This document shows positions 11,826 to 60,650 of a stretch of DNA of 64,000 nucleotides, one piece after another (positions within the stretch are counted from its first letter, which is position 1; the number at the start of each line of letters is the position of its first letter). Made by a program: the position numbers and the translations under genes. The stretch is from the NCBI RefSeq assembly GCF_040412425.1, contig NC_089782.1, positions 25,692,122-25,756,121 of the forward strand. The letters are read 5' to 3'. Origin of the DNA: Macrobrachium rosenbergii. Taxonomy: Eukaryota; Arthropoda; Malacostraca; Decapoda; Palaemonidae. The notes under the pieces were generated by a model that worked only from the letters and a program-made list of their open reading frames with translations, did no database searches and was not told the DNA's origin.

Positions 11826-13531
11826 CCACCTCAACCCCCCCCACTTTTTTTTTTTTTTTTGTCTTATGAAGCTTCTCATGATGAACTCCTTGTCCTCCCA
11901 TGGAAGGGATGCTGTATACCAGTCTCTTCATCTGCTGCTTGCTTCATTTTACCATTGTTACTTAGGTTTTGCTCCCTCCTGTGGCTGTTATTCTACCCAT
12001 CCCTTCCTCATCAGAGTGAGCATTTGTTCAGTAGGCAACTCTTTCTTGGCCTGTCTCTAGATGATTGTTTCTTCTGTCCTCCAAGACCAGTTCCTCACTG
12101 TAGTTGATTCATTCATGAATGAGTTACTTGTGTTCTTACAATCTGTCATTGCTGTGCTGCCTGCTGTCCCATTTCTTGTATTTGTTCCCCCTAGTACTTT
12201 GGTATTGTCGGTAGAGGCCTCCCTCTCCCTTTCCTTTCAGTTACTTTAGCATTTGCAAGTGCCTTCGTGTACCTGACTAGTCTTTAGCCAAGCTCTGGTC
12301 TTGTGTATATAGACTGCTGCTGGGTACTCGACTGCCCCTGCACACGATTGATCCCATATATACTCAGATGCCTCGTATGTACTTGGCTTTAGCATACCCA
12401 GCTGCGTCTGTGTTTACACCAGCTTCTGAGTAATTGACTGCAAAGGTATACTCCACTACTGGAGGGCCTCTCTTCATTTCTGAGCATTGCATCTTCAGTC
12501 TCCTTGGCTGCTTCTCTTAGCTTCATTGTGGTCCAGAGCTTCATTGCACTCCACTGCACACCTGCTGTGCCAGTGTTCTTGGCATACGTACTGCAGTACT
12601 CATGAATCTTTATCACAAGTCTGCTGTTTTTTCCTTGTTTACAGGTCCAAGCTTATAAGATATTCCATTACCAAGTGGTCCTGTCATTACTGTTCTCTGG
12701 GGCACCTTTGCTCAAGAGTATCCTTAAGCCTTATCAAAAGACATCTTTGTCTGCTGATCCTGTTGTTTCTGTTCCTCATGAGTCTTATGTATGTGAACCC
12801 TCTTGATCCTCCCTGCACATTCATGACTTGTATTGCCACAAAGCTCAGGGATGGTAGATTATGAATGTTGGTGTTTTGAATTACACAGGTTTATCTTCAA
12901 TTTTGCAACATAGTTCATGCAGCATGGAGGTAATCAAAGGCATAACTCTTTGGAATTATTTCCAGAGCAAGGGAGGGTGGCAAGTCCCAGCTTCAAGTGT
13001 TGGAAAATCACAGTACAGTACTGTAGTATCGATATATGAAGAAACTAAATTTACTGATGTTCTATTGTAAAAATTCATGTGGAATGTAGACATTCATTTG
13101 AAAGGATTAAGTTAAAATTTAGGTAAATTTCAAGAACTGTCAGAACATGACAAAAGTAAGGCTTCTACTGTAAAGGTTGTTGAAAGATTTGATTCTTCTT
13201 AGTGTTAAATTGGCTATCCAAGTGAGGATGAGCTTTTTAACTCCTTTTGTGCGACAAGAGATAGCTGAAATTCTGTAACTTGCCTAGTCCTGAAGATCAG
13301 AGAAGTTAAGGATTTTCTAAGGGAATGAGTTGTTTTTTTTTTTTTAGTAGTAAGCCAGTACAGTGTTAAATTGAGTTTTACTAACTTTTGCATTTGTTAA
13401 TAGCCTTAAGAAGAAGCATCACCTAAGATAACAATGAAAATTATTTTGTATTATACCATATAATGCAGGCAGAGGTTCTGTATGTAAAGCAAAATGTCCA
13501 AATTCTTATATTATATTTTTTACCTTTACAG
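11826..13531 (+). other. Non-coding, probably part of the EIF1AD 5' intron and repeat remnants
   Basis: A poly-T run lies at about 11,845. Ser/Leu/Cys-rich open frames (11,859-12,864) follow in CT-rich DNA and show no family resemblance. They may be further decay of the Gag-like repeat. The stretch ends at the splice acceptor TACCTTTACAG of the first coding exon of EIF1AD. Confidence 0.4.
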
Positions 13532-13681
13532 CTGTTGCATGTGAAATCTGCTCAAGGCGTAATGTCAGTCACTACAAAGAAAAAGCATGTGGAGCGGGAG
13601 CTCTATGAAGACTTTTCTTTACCCGAAGAACATCAGTCGATTGTTAGAGTTGTTAGAGCAAGGGGAAACAACTTGCATCAA
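13532..13681 (+). CDS. EIF1AD: EIF1AD exon with start codon
   Basis: The exon begins after TACCTTTACAG at 13,531, has 30 bases of 5' UTR, and starts translation with AATGTC at 13,562. It encodes 40 residues ending in GNNLHQ and stops at a strong donor, GTAAGT, at 13,682. Confidence 0.9.
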
Positions 13682-16600
13682 GTAAGTTCAGCAGGGTTAG
13701 CTCTGTAATTTTAGTGGCTTTACTTTTGACGATGACGATATTAAATTTTTTATGCATTTTCAACTGTTAATTGAGTTATTCTTCCAGTGGTTTTGGAGAC
13801 ATTTTAAATGAAAATTTATCTGGAATGTTTATGTTATACAGTTACACTGGATATTAAGATTTGAGTAAGATATGGGAAAGCTTTGTCAAGTTACAGCTTA
13901 AAAATTAAATAAATAGGATTCTTCCTCCACATTGGGTCACTTTTTAAAAGTAAGTAGTTGGTTCTACTCATCCTCTTAAAATATACTTTAGATTTCATGC
14001 AGTTGGAATGTCGGAAGTTCAAGGAAAGATGCAATGTATTACTACTGTATTACAATTCAACTTATATTTTAATATTTTACGTACATTTTTATTTATTTTA
14101 GACTAATTTGTTAATCTGTCTGTTTTTCTAATAACTCATCTTTATTTCCCATTACCTTCCATTACTTTCGAATGAACACCATATTCTTTGGAATCCTAAA
14201 TTTCAAGTTAGTGGCCCCTGAGAGCTTGTTCCATATGAATAAGGTTTATCTTGTGAATAATAATAATAGATACTTTGGCAGCAGCAGAATCTCATGCTGT
14301 ATCAGTTGCATTACCTTGCTTGTGCTAGCCATCACAGAATACAATTCCAGTAATGCTTCAGAGTACTTGTGTGGCAGGGGTGGTTAAGTCCTGCTGTTCA
14401 TTGTATGTGTGGATGTATGTATGTTCATATATATATATATACTGTATATATATATCAAAGGCTTAAGATTGATAGATATTTGATAGCAGGATCTCAAGAT
14501 CTAGAAATAATACAACCTTGTTTTCAAGTTGAAGGGAATACATCTTTTAAGTTTTGGGTTGTTCCATTTACAAAGGGAGTAATGCATTAAAGGAAATGTG
14601 CCCGAGGCATAAGGTTTGAGGTGCAGAGGGCCCATGCACTTGAGAAGAGTGAAGGGAACAGAGTTGAGTAACCATTCTGTTTCTGTGCCTTTAGAGTGGG
14701 AGAAGTAGGGAATCCTACCCGATAGAACATCCTGCTTATTGTTCAGCAAGAAAATACTGAACCCACTCTTGTAAAGTAAGTTGGTTAGCAATTTTAGTTC
14801 TTATAATTCAGATGTCTTCACAATCGGATATTTCTTGCTGTAGATGATGAAACCTTTAAAATAAAAGAATTTAATAGCAACAGCAGATACCCTTACAGGT
14901 CCACAGAAATTGAGACTCTAGGCCAGGATTAGGACAGGAAACTCAAATTCTCAATCTTGAGATCAAAAGTTTTTTTACAGTTAAGGACAAGATCACCTAC
15001 AGTCATAGACTATTAAGGAATCTTGGGTCATTGTAAAGACATTTCATTTGTTTCATGAAAATTTGGGCATAAAGCCAAGCAGAACTTGAGATGTGAAGAG
15101 AGATTTGTAAAAGTAGGAAAGGAGATAAAATAAATGGCTTAAAAGTTGGTGCAGCTAGTGGGTAAAGGAATGCTTCAGTCAACCTGTAGTAATGCTGAAT
15201 CTTGGATCATTGTAAAGACATTTCATTTGTTTCATGAAAATTTGGCCATAAAGCCAAGCAGAACTTGAGATGTGGAGAGAGATTTGTAAAAATAGGAAAG
15301 GAGATAAAATAAATGGCTTAAAAGTGGGTGCAGCTAGTGGGTAAAGGAATGCTTCAGTCAATCTTTAGTATGCTTACAGTGCACTGTGTCAAGTGAACTG
15401 ACAGCACTAACAGGTATTATAAAGACATTGACATGACCAAGAATGAGACACTAGATTTGTTGGCTACTGACAGTTCCAGGACTAATGAACAATGATGAAT
15501 TTAATATGTTAATGGATTTTCAAGTGCAGTTTATTTAATTTGGGATTATACTGAGCTAACTGACCACGAGTTAATTTTTCAAATTTTGTCAGATATTGCT
15601 CAACTACTTGTACTGCAAGTAGTAACACCTTAATGCAGTGTTTTACCTAGTTCACCAGTTTAATTAATCCTGGGTTAATCTGGGCTAAGTTTACCAGGAG
15701 TTAATTTTTCAGATTGTATTAAATTGCTAGACTACTTGTTAACGTGTAGTTTTGTATTTCTCTTTGATATGACCATTTTAATTTGTATAATGCTCTTGTT
15801 AATAAAGTATGCAGAGTAGGTATTTTTAACAGCTACTGTAGTAACTACTAAAAATCTGTGATGTTGCCACTTTACATAGTTTTTACTGGTGCCTTTTTGA
15901 TACTGAATTGTTCACATATATATCTTTTATGTTTATGCTTTACTATCAGTTGCATCACTGAAAACAGCATAATTCAGCTATGTACATCTTCTAGATTAGT
16001 TGCATTTTAATGCAAATCTGCAAACAATTATTGAATGTTGGCTTTCAGTACCGTAATGCGATTTTCCTTAGTAAGAAAATGTGCAGTGTTCACATACAGT
16101 TCAAGTGTTTGCAGTGATACCATATATAAATACTGTCCATGGCAGCATATGATCATCGGGTGTCTTGGCAGTTAGGTTTTTTCTCAAGGTTAAAGATAGT
16201 AAATCTGTATGAATAGATTATTTAACTTTAACTTCAAGTATGAATAGATTATTTAACTTCAACTTCAAGTATGTAATTTGAAATACTTTATTCTTAGTAC
16301 CTTAAAATCTTAGGACTAACAAATTTTTAAGCAGCACGCCATGTTATTTTAATCTTTTTGTAGGTCAGTGACATCTGGATCTTTTCAGGTTGCTGCACCA
16401 AATGGAGAAGAGTTCCTTGTATCAATGCCTCCTAAGTTTCGCAAACATGTCTGGATTAAAAGAGGAAATTATGTGGTGACAGAGCCCATACCTGAAGGAA
16501 ATAAAGTACGGGCAGAGATTGTTCGAATCCTAATGAAAGACCATATTCGATTTATTGAACAAAATGGTAAATGGCCTTCAGAATTTACTCTGCAGGACTG

Positions 16601-16835
16601 TGAGAGCAAAGATGAACAGGAAATTAGTAGCAGACTGGACAGTATTAAGGTCAGCAACGAACAGACTGACGAAAGTGGCTCAGAGAGTGAACAAGATGAT
16701 TTTTTGATTGAAAATCCGAATAGACCAAATGTTTATGTTGATGAGACTGAGTCCAGTGACTCTGAAGAAGAAAGTGATAGTGAAACTGAATCTGATGAAC
16801 AATTGGACAACAATGATGGAAGTGTTAATAACTAA
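13562..16835 (+). CDS. EIF1AD: EIF1AD homologue (S1/IF1-type RNA-binding protein), two coding exons
   Basis: The CDS joins 13,562-13,681 and 16,389-16,835, which gives 188 codons plus TAA. The start is the first ATG after the acceptor at 13,531. The intron is phase 0, with donor CAA|GTAAGT and acceptor TTTTCAG|GTT. The product is an eIF1A-like S1/IF1 OB fold. Residues about 20-45 read IVRVVRARGNNLHQVAAPNG, then FLVSMPPKFRKHVWIKRGNY, and a WP follows at the end of the fold. The tail is Glu/Asp/Ser-rich, as in EIF1AD proteins, which are about 165 residues in human. Family proteins are nuclear and RNA-binding; their role in translation or stress response is poorly defined. An alternative acceptor TAG at 16,361-16,363 would add 25 bases and break the frame. 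A 5' non-coding exon must lie upstream and was not located. The gene converges with EDEM3. Confidence 0.93.
13682..16388 (+). other. EIF1AD: EIF1AD intron (2.7 kb)
   Basis: A GT-AG intron in phase 0. It holds a (TA)n-like run near 14,427-14,456, the ~179-bp tandem duplication at 15,019-15,375, and a short duplication of an ATGAATAGATTATTTAACTT unit near 16,209-16,270. There are no other coding segments. Confidence 0.85.
15019..15375. repeat. Tandem duplication, unit about 179 bp
   Basis: Two adjacent copies, 15,019-15,197 and 15,198-15,375, both begin AATCTTGG(G/A)TCATTGTAAAG and run through GGTAAAGGAATGCTTCAGTC. They differ at only a few positions, so the duplication is recent. It lies inside the EIF1AD intron. 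Confidence 0.9.
16389..16835 (+). CDS. EIF1AD: EIF1AD second coding exon
   Basis: Begins at VAAPNGEEF after TTTTCAG and encodes the rest of the OB fold plus the acidic tail (EESDSETESDE), ending TAA at 16,833-16,835. A serine/acidic C-terminus is typical of the family. Confidence 0.93.
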   Translation, partial: VAAPNGEEFLVSMPPKFRKHVWIKRGNYVVTEPIPEGNKVRAEIVRILMKDHIRFIEQNGKWPSEFTLQDCESKDEQEISSRLDSIKVSNEQTDESGSESEQDDFLIENPNRPNVYVDETESSDSEEESDSETESDEQLDNNDGSVNN

Positions 16836-17090
16836 AATGTAACGGAAGTGGTTGTATTTGTAAGGTATAAATGACTTTACCTGAAATAACTTTGCCAAGC
16901 ATGCTGTAAGAAAAAAAAAAGGACTTGTTGGCTTTCAGGTGTTACAGTACCAATGAAGGTGAAGCTAATCTTGTTAAAATAACCATATGTTACTGTTGGT
17001 GAATATTATTTATAAATTTTTATGTGTACTTTTTGTATGAATATTTCTTCATAAGGGGAATCTTTAATAAAACATGTATAAAGTCCTGGT
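16836..17090 (+). terminator. EIF1AD: EIF1AD 3' UTR with poly(A) signal
   Basis: A canonical AATAAA lies at 17,066-17,071, about 230 bases after the stop codon, so cleavage is expected around 17,085-17,095. No stronger signal precedes it. Confidence 0.7.
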
Positions 17091-17284
17091 AACATTCCCA
17101 AGGAATTCTTATCCTTTATTTGTTTTAATGTAAGCTAGTATAATTTTTTATTCTTAGTTGTGTATTAGTAATCATTCCTATTGAATACAGATTACTGCTT
17201 TTTATTTAGGGCTATTTCTCAGCACGAGTTTGAGATGGTCATTGAGGTTTGTTAACAAGGTAGCTACTTGGTCTTGTTGTCAGT

Positions 17285-18660
17285 TCACTGGAGTATTGCA
17301 GACATTAACATCCCAATAAAAAACTCAACACCGTCGAGCCTCCTGTAGCAGTTGTCTTGCTTGTTGAGATACCTGCACATTATCTGCTGTATCCAAGAGT
17401 AAAATTTGTGGGCAGGGTAAGGTGAAGAGTAGCCAGCACCTATCATCTTCCTCGCTTCCTCATTGTCAATCCTGTTTTTCTTATCTTTTTTGCCTCCAGA
17501 GGAAGAAGCCTTCTCACAAGAAGCCCTTCTGACCTTGATTAAGTGCCTTATTTCTTCAGAGGTTGGTGACAGCATTCATTAACCTGTGAGTGAGATGTCT
17601 GCCACAGGTAGTTTTTGACACCATGTTCTCTAAGTTTGCTCATGAACCAGTGTCCCCATGTCTGCTTAGACTCTTCCTGTTCAAAGCTTTAGCCAAAGCA
17701 TGTAGAGAATAGTTAGTGCTGCCTTCTCACTCTGCATGTGCATGATCCTGAGATTGTGTGCAACAGGTTACCACTGTACAATACCATGGAGTACCATGAT
17801 TTGTATGTGTGTAATTGTGCTTATCCTCAGGCAGTGCCTGCTGTGTCCAAAACTCCTGATTTACATGTGCAGACATAGGATTCATACACAAGCTTGACCA
17901 TTTGTGTGTAGCCACTAGTTTGGTTTTGACTGATCACATGAGTCTCCAGGAATGTGGACCATGATTTTGAGTAGTTATGAATCTGCCTCATCACAAGTTT
18001 CAGTGATGTGAACCACCAGTCCCATCTTTCCTGTCCACGGTTCCAAGAGCTCTCACTAGGACAGACTGGAGAAGATCAAACTCACGCTTTGGGGAATATT
18101 TGAAGACCTGAGGGTCCTTTTCCATCAGGAACCTTTCAGACAGAGCTGGAATGGTTTTCTCAAGAGATCATTAGGCTCATTTTGAGCTTAAAGATCTCAT
18201 GGAAGCAACTACTGCACTTTCATTGAACCCATCTCTTTGAAAGAGAGTACTTTAGGATGTACTCTGGAGCTGACAAAAGTTGTTCTGACACTGGTCACTG
18301 TCATATTTCTATCCTTTCAATGTGTTCTGCACTAAACCTTCTTGGAACCGTAAAGTTCCAGATCTTTAGCTGCAAAAAGAGAAAAATAAAATTTGAACAA
18401 AATTTTGCTAACATCCATGAGGTTTGTCTAGACATCAATAAGCATTACTGTAATTTCTTCACAGTTTTTCCCACGGGCCCAGTCATAATACACAATGTTT
18501 GCTCTAGTCAAGGTCAGTAAATTCTTGGCTAGTTTTGAGTCCTGCTGTTGCAGATGATTAATCAAGAATAGAGCATGAGTGGTTTTTGTGCATTTACCAC
18601 AAAATTCCTTCACTACTGCACGTGACTCTTCGCGGGTACAGCAAGGTGATGTCACACACT
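17285..18660 (-). pseudogene. Decayed coding sequence, family not recognised
   Basis: Read on the minus strand, a run of protein-like segments passes through all three frames with internal stops. 18,655-18,428 reads a helical, Leu-rich stretch including LINHLQQQDSKLAKNLLTL. About 18,245-18,000 reads QRDGFNESAVVASMRSLSSK, then DPQVFKYSPKREFDLLQ, then SVLVRALGTVDRKDG. 17,575-17,285 reads a Lys-rich loop followed by YSSPYPAHKFYSWIQQIM and ends in GMLMSAILQ and a stop. There are no introns where frames change, so it looks like a processed or transposed gene copy that has decayed. The composition suggests an alpha-helical solenoid-type protein. I cannot name it and no function is claimed. Confidence 0.5.
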
Positions 18661-21600
18661 TTCCTGTAAAATATACTGAAAATCAGGATTCCTGTTGTAT
18701 TAAAGAGTACACTTATATTGACATTCACTTAATAATTTTTACTTTGTTAATAACTAATATGCAGTAATCGTATACCAATAAAATATTCTAAAAGATTACA
18801 TTAAGCAAATTCATAATACCTGTCTCAACTACTGTAGTATACCCAATTATTGGTATATCATATATTTTTAATATTTCTTGCTAATAATTTCTTAGATAAT
18901 TTATTGGTAACAAGTGACATTGGAAACTAGAAGAAAAGTCTGCATGGGATAGATAACATAGGAGGGTGTGCACTTTATGGACCTGAAAATGTTATGTAAA
19001 TGCAATGTAACAACACCAAGAATCTAGTAACAAAAAAGTTTCAAATATTCTTATAGACACCTTTTTAAAGAGGCTCCAAGCATCAAAGTTTTTTTTCAGA
19101 TGTACAACAGAAAAAACTTTGATCTTAAAGTTCTTCATACAATGCCTGTTACAAAGCAAGTGCAAAAGTTACACAATGCTTGTTATGCAGCAAGTGCAAA
19201 AAGTTGCAGAGTTTGAATGAAACTCTGGATGATTTCAACTTTTATTAAAAAATTTTCACATTAACCCTAGCACATTATAGAAACACACTGGTGCACAACT
19301 TGCAAACACACGCACACTGTAACACAAATCGGCTCCAGTCTATAACTCAGTCATACAGTACCATCATGCTTTATTAACAATTAAAAGACAGATTCTGTGC
19401 TTTGGTCAACCTACACACACGATTTATTACCTGAAAAGCTAACATTAATAAATTTTCCTCTGTCCAAAAGCTACTTCTGTGTATGAGTGTACAAGTTACA
19501 CAAATATTTTCTTACGATGTTAAGGAACAGCCCTAAAAGAACTGTAATTCATCTCTTCAAGCCTCTTAATTTTTTGTTTACAAATCTTTTAAAAATAAAA
19601 ACAGACTTGTGAATTATGATTTTTTAAAATTTCCCTGAAGGGGCTTTAGTTCCTTTTAGGAGCAAAATGAGTAGAATAAAATATACAGTGACATAGAAAG
19701 TAACAGTAATAAAAAACAAAGAAAATGCATAAAAACATCCCAGCACCATTGTACCTATGCATTTACTAATATTTTACCAAGATAAACATACACATTTTTA
19801 ACTTGCTAACAGCTGTAAAACTGTATGCGTAGTTAGCAACACCATAAACTGAAATATACTGATAAATGGTGCATATTCTAGATTATACAGTGAAAAAAAT
19901 ACATTTGAAAACTTTCAATTCCTAACCCGTATGTGTAACAAGACTGTTGGGGCTAAACTTGTGATTGCATTATTACCAAATCACTGATCATTTAAGAAGT
20001 ACCATGTAAATTAATACTGGGCATAAGCTTAAAACCTAATTTCCATAAAATCAATATGGTTACTTTTTCAAACAATTATTCTCTATTAAGAGTGACTGAA
20101 AACTTACTATTTCACTGAGGAAGAACTGAAGGTTTGTTAACCATTTTGTAACTAAATCGTATGGCAGTTAATGAGCTCTTAATTTACATTTTAAACATCA
20201 CTACCTTCATCCTGTGGAAATGAGCAAGCATCCATATAGTACAACTATCCTCTTATTGCTGCTCTATAGAGACCACATATACCAACATTTTTATAATCTT
20301 TTTCCACAAAGTTATCTAAAAGGGATTAAATATTCTTCAAAATTCCAACTTTTAAGTACATTTCACTTTAGTTTATAACTATTTCAAGTTAAAATATAAA
20401 CTTTTATTTACATAAAGGTAATTGTGATATCAAGACTATGTATGTTCACTTCAGGATTTTGAGTTAATCATAGCATTACCAGCAATGGCAGGTAGAGTGA
20501 TCCTTCCTACAATTTACTTGGGCCATCCACTCTTTACACTAATACAGTACATGGGTAACAATGCTACATGCAAACTACTGAGCTTTACCTCTGAAGATGT
20601 TATGAGCAAAAAAAGGAAGTCATACAAAATAATCTTGGCACACCATCCCAATTCTAAAGAGAAAGACAGCAACGGGAGGGATGAAGGGCAACTATGATTC
20701 AAAGATATATTTACTGAATTTCAGAAAACCAAGTAAAAGCTACAAATGAAGTAACTATCCACTCCTTTCCAAGTGAAGTTGTGAAAAGTGCTAGATTGGA
20801 CACAGTATGGATATATCACCAAAAATGGAGTGATGCTGGAACATTAATTTTTCTTGAAATACTTTCTTAGTTGATGGAAAATGAAAAAAAATGTAATGCC
20901 AATGATAATGCGTAATTGAAGGTCTGGTAACCTGCACGAGTGTTTTCATGTACACAATAATAACATTTTTACTCTTATGTGCCACACACATATACGATAC
21001 ATTTCTATGTTTTAGGTATGGTATTTCTGTACTTCTTGTACATAGGTGAATTACTTTGTACTAGAATTATTAAAGTAGTTCAGTGAAAGTTTGATTTCAG
21101 AACATTAACAAGCCTCTGTCCAACACTATCCAAATACATATACAGTGTCCATACATAATTAGATGAAATTACTGTAATGTACATACTCAGAAAAAGATTA
21201 CCGTAAATGATGATACAATGAAGAAAAGGTTCAGTCTACAACTCTGAAATGTCTATCACTAACATCTTACTGGCTGTTAATAAGGGTAAGTGACATTTGA
21301 GTTCAACTGTTCCACATCTTAAAATATTATTCATTGATAAGATAGACAGAAAATGCCATGAACACTATCTGGATGATGAAAGTTATGTCACATTACTACT
21401 CATTTGAGTTCTTACCTTGCTTTTGGTTCTCAAACATAAATAAGGGAAGTATCCAAAAAGCATAAAACACAAATAAGGGAAGTATTCAAAAAGCATATTT
21501 AAAAGACAAAGCCCAAGTCAAGAATATTAATACACAAGCTTATGTTGTTGAGACTCCTAATAGCTTTGTGTACAAGAATACATGGTTGTCTCAAGATTTA

Positions 21601-23867
21601 TCAAGAAGTCCTCTGATACCAGATTATTATAAGATGGAAACACAAAATAAAGCCTTTATATGTAAGATGATACTTATTTCAAAATAAAAGGATGTCAGAA
21701 TGTTCTGGATAATAAGTAGATCCTTGAATAAATTGTTAATTACCTGAACCTGTACTTCAATTTTAATAGTATTCAGTACTGCAAAATATGATTTTCAAGC
21801 AGGAAATTATAAAGAGAACTCTCATAAGAACTTGAGATCCTTAATCCAACAAGTCTTCCCAAAAATTCAAATTAAAAAGGTGAACATTTAAATTTATATA
21901 ATGGAATTCTTTGGTATACATATAATCATATTTAAGTTCCCTATCTTAAATTCTTCCAAAATGTTTGCTGTTAAAAATATACCTCTAAAATGTAAATATT
22001 TTTTTTTTTAAAGTGAAGACATCTATGAATATATTAAAATCATACCATAAAATATATATAGTAAAAATATGCTGTCTGTTTCAAAGAACAAAAAATTCTA
22101 CTTACATTTGGCTGCAATACCTGTTGTAATAAAAATGGCAGAGCACTTTAGCAAAAAAAAAAACATATATGGTATTTTTATTATAATTAACCATCGTTCA
22201 GCTCATCCCAGTCACCACATACCTCAAACTGCATCAACACATTTTTAATTTGAGGCAACATCTGAGTTTTAAAAATAACATGCCAAGAAAAAATTTAGTG
22301 GCAATTGTCAGAAAAATTAACTTTTTAATGCTAGGCTTCCCTTTCCAAAGTTTAATCAGTGCTAAAAACCAGTGCTGACATGATAATCCAGGCATTAACA
22401 TGAGAATATCATGAGTGGTGTCACCCCTTAGCCTTTCATTACTCATCCAAAAACCCCGATGAAAATTATTGACGACTTTCAAATGAAAGTCCTAAAGAAA
22501 GGTGTTGTCATTTATGTTTAGAAATTTCAAAAATTAAAGTAACAACTCCACTTACCATCTGTAAATATATCACTTTCAATAACACTAACATGAATACCAC
22601 TTAATTTGAAACTGGCATGATTGAAGATGTATAAGCTTCCTGAATCCTTATTAAAAGACTTTTTAAGCAAAATGACACCAGTAAAGCACTTACCCACTAA
22701 ACCCAACCTCATGAAACTAATCAATATCTCACATACAGTTGCTTTGATGCAGTTTACTTCACAGCCTAAACTGGGACTTGATAACCTCTCCATAATGTTT
22801 CCTAGAGTCATTACTACAAGAAGGAAGCCTTTAAACAACACTGAAAACTGTTCAAGTTCATCCACAGCACAGAATCACTCTTCTTTGTCCCACGCAAATG
22901 TGTATAACTCTTGTACAGGATGGATTTTGTGAAACTGCACATACGAAATAAAGCTTTTCCAAAATAAATAACTACTTCAAGGAAAGTGGTAGTGGTCTTG
23001 TTTGTAGGTGATCGACATATGAAGTGATGAGGTTTCCACTGAACAAGATACTGCACTGAATTACTACAATGCTTAACATTTTTCATACAAACATAGATAA
23101 AGGTGTATTTGAACAAGTTCTGGAAATGAACTGTACAGATCATTAAAGGTACCATGAAATTAAATTGCTGATGAGCTCTTGAAGATATATCCTCATTTAT
23201 TGAACTTTATATTCCCCGTAAAATAAAAAATACAAACAATATGCATTTTTCCATTTTTGCAAGGAATATCTACTGCAATTTTTTCTTGTAAGGCTGGTGG
23301 AATGTTTTCCAGTGACTATGGCATGACACTTCATGTGCACCAAAGATGTACTGTATTATTAAACCTACTGGACCAAATTATATGCGATCGTGATTACTCA
23401 CATAACAAAGATCAGTAAAGTAAAACAAAATTATTAAAAACATTTGGATCTTCTCTTTGCTGTTGTGTTTATTTTCCTGCAACAGAACCTTTCAACACTG
23501 GCACTGGTCTGTCACATATAATTTAGCCCTGCAGGGATTTGTGAGCACTGATTTGAGTATGAATGTTGAAATGAATAAATATTTGATGAACTCACAACAA
23601 CCAACTGCTCCACTAATGTCTTATATCACAGTGATAAGCAGCTCCCCTGAGCAACCTCCAGTCATTTCCTGTGCAATATATTATATATATTGTATATATC
23701 ATAGCACACATTTATCACTATATTATCCACCTTTATATAAATAAATAAATTTAAGAATTCACTATACACCTGAACCAAAAAATCCACAACGAGAGAAAAC
23801 GAAACCATATATTGAACGCATCATCAGGATAAACTTAGATTTTTCTTCAAAAAATATTATTGCTCTA
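18661..23867 (-). other. AT-rich stretch, probably including the EDEM3 3' UTR
   Basis: There is no coding segment. Short open frames have no resemblance to anything and lack consistent neighbours. Candidate minus-strand poly(A) signals (TTTATT on the plus strand) occur downstream of the EDEM3 stop, the nearest around 23,190-23,200, with others further left. How far the EDEM3 transcript extends cannot be decided from sequence alone. Small tandem repeats occur at 19,139-19,207 and about 21,440-21,500. Confidence 0.4.
19139..19207. repeat. Short tandem duplication
   Basis: Two diverged copies of a ~40-bp unit, ACAATGC(C/T)TGTTA followed by GCAAGTGCAAAAGTT, stand side by side in the AT-rich region downstream of EDEM3. 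Confidence 0.7.
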
Positions 23868-59628
<35,761 letters not shown>

Positions 59629-59944
59629 CTGGAAAAACCAAAAATAGATTCTGCGTTAATGGTATAACTTTTCAAATATGTTACAGTATGACAGGCAACA
59701 AATAACCAAATCTCATTACAGTAGATTATTACTGAATATGAACAAAGTATGTACATGATTCCCTTAAAATATTGAAACACTTCATCAAAAGAAAAAGCTA
59801 CCATTACTTTAAGTGGTCGTAGCTTTTGAGTATTATGTTAGTTGTAACTATTAAAGATACCAAATTTCTCTATAACTACAGTCCAATCCTGTCCGTAACA
59901 GTACAAGGAATGAAGTTTTCATAATAAAACTAATATTGTAATAC

Positions 59945-60198
59945 TTACCTGAACACCTGAATTAGCCCTGGTCACCTACCAGCCCGAACTAAATCCCCAT
60001 AACTCATTACCCGCTAAGTGGGTAATTGACTGTCAGCGTTACCAACGCTTACAGGAAAATCTTGTCAGATGAGTTACCTGTGTAACGTTGGTAACGCTGC
60101 TGCAAGCCCCGGCCGTGTGGCTGAGATCCCCAATTGCGTTATTCATTAATCAGATTGGAGTGGGGAGGAGGGTGGGAACCATTCAGGTGTTCAGGTAA
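59945..60198. repeat. Terminal inverted repeat pair of the DIRS-like element
   Basis: TTACCTGAACACCTGAAT at 59,945-59,962 is the exact reverse complement of 60,181-60,198. The match extends outward with gaps (TAATATTGT against ACAATATTA). Inside lies a second inverted pair, CAGCGTTACCAACG and CGTTGGTAACGCTG (about 60,034-60,100). A third, direct copy, CCTGAACACCTGAA, is at about 60,248-60,261. DIRS elements carry inverted termini and an internal complementary region, which this arrangement resembles. Confidence 0.7.
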
Positions 60199-60379
60199 AC
60201 GTGACAATATTAACACAATTATGAAAATTTCATATTGCAATACACTCCCTGAACACCTGAAATAGCCTGATTAACAAAATTTAGTGGAGGTGGGATCAAT
60301 CTAAGTCAGACCGACCTACCAACAAGTAAAGCAGGTAACTCATTATTCGCCTACTATTACATATAAACGAATCCTCACA

Positions 60380-60650
60380 TGGTTATCCATGACGAGTGGG
60401 GATGCCTGTAAGAGAAATTGCATGGCGTCAGTCTCATGTCACAGTACTGGTGAGCTACTTCCCATGTGGTATTCAAAGCCCTCCCATGGATGAAGAAGCC
60501 CGCTCCCATGTGGCTAATCAAAGCCTCTGCATGTAGTGGAGCATGGCTTAACCTCCTATGTGGCTATTCATAGCCTCATGTATGGAGTGGGAACGACAAA
60601 CCTCCCATGTAGCTATTGGCCTCATGTATGGAGGATAAGTTGAATGTGCA
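60380..60650. repeat. Degenerate tandem repeat, unit about 55-60 bp
   Basis: About four diverged units, each with CTCCCATGTGGCTATTCAAA-like sequence followed by GCCTC and ATGTATGGAG-like sequence. The tract lies between the recombinase and the terminal repeats of the DIRS-like element. Confidence 0.75.

Noticed and set aside
22527..23155. Overlapping 103-113-residue open frames on both strands
   Set aside because: They shadow each other, have intron- or UTR-like composition, and resemble no protein family.
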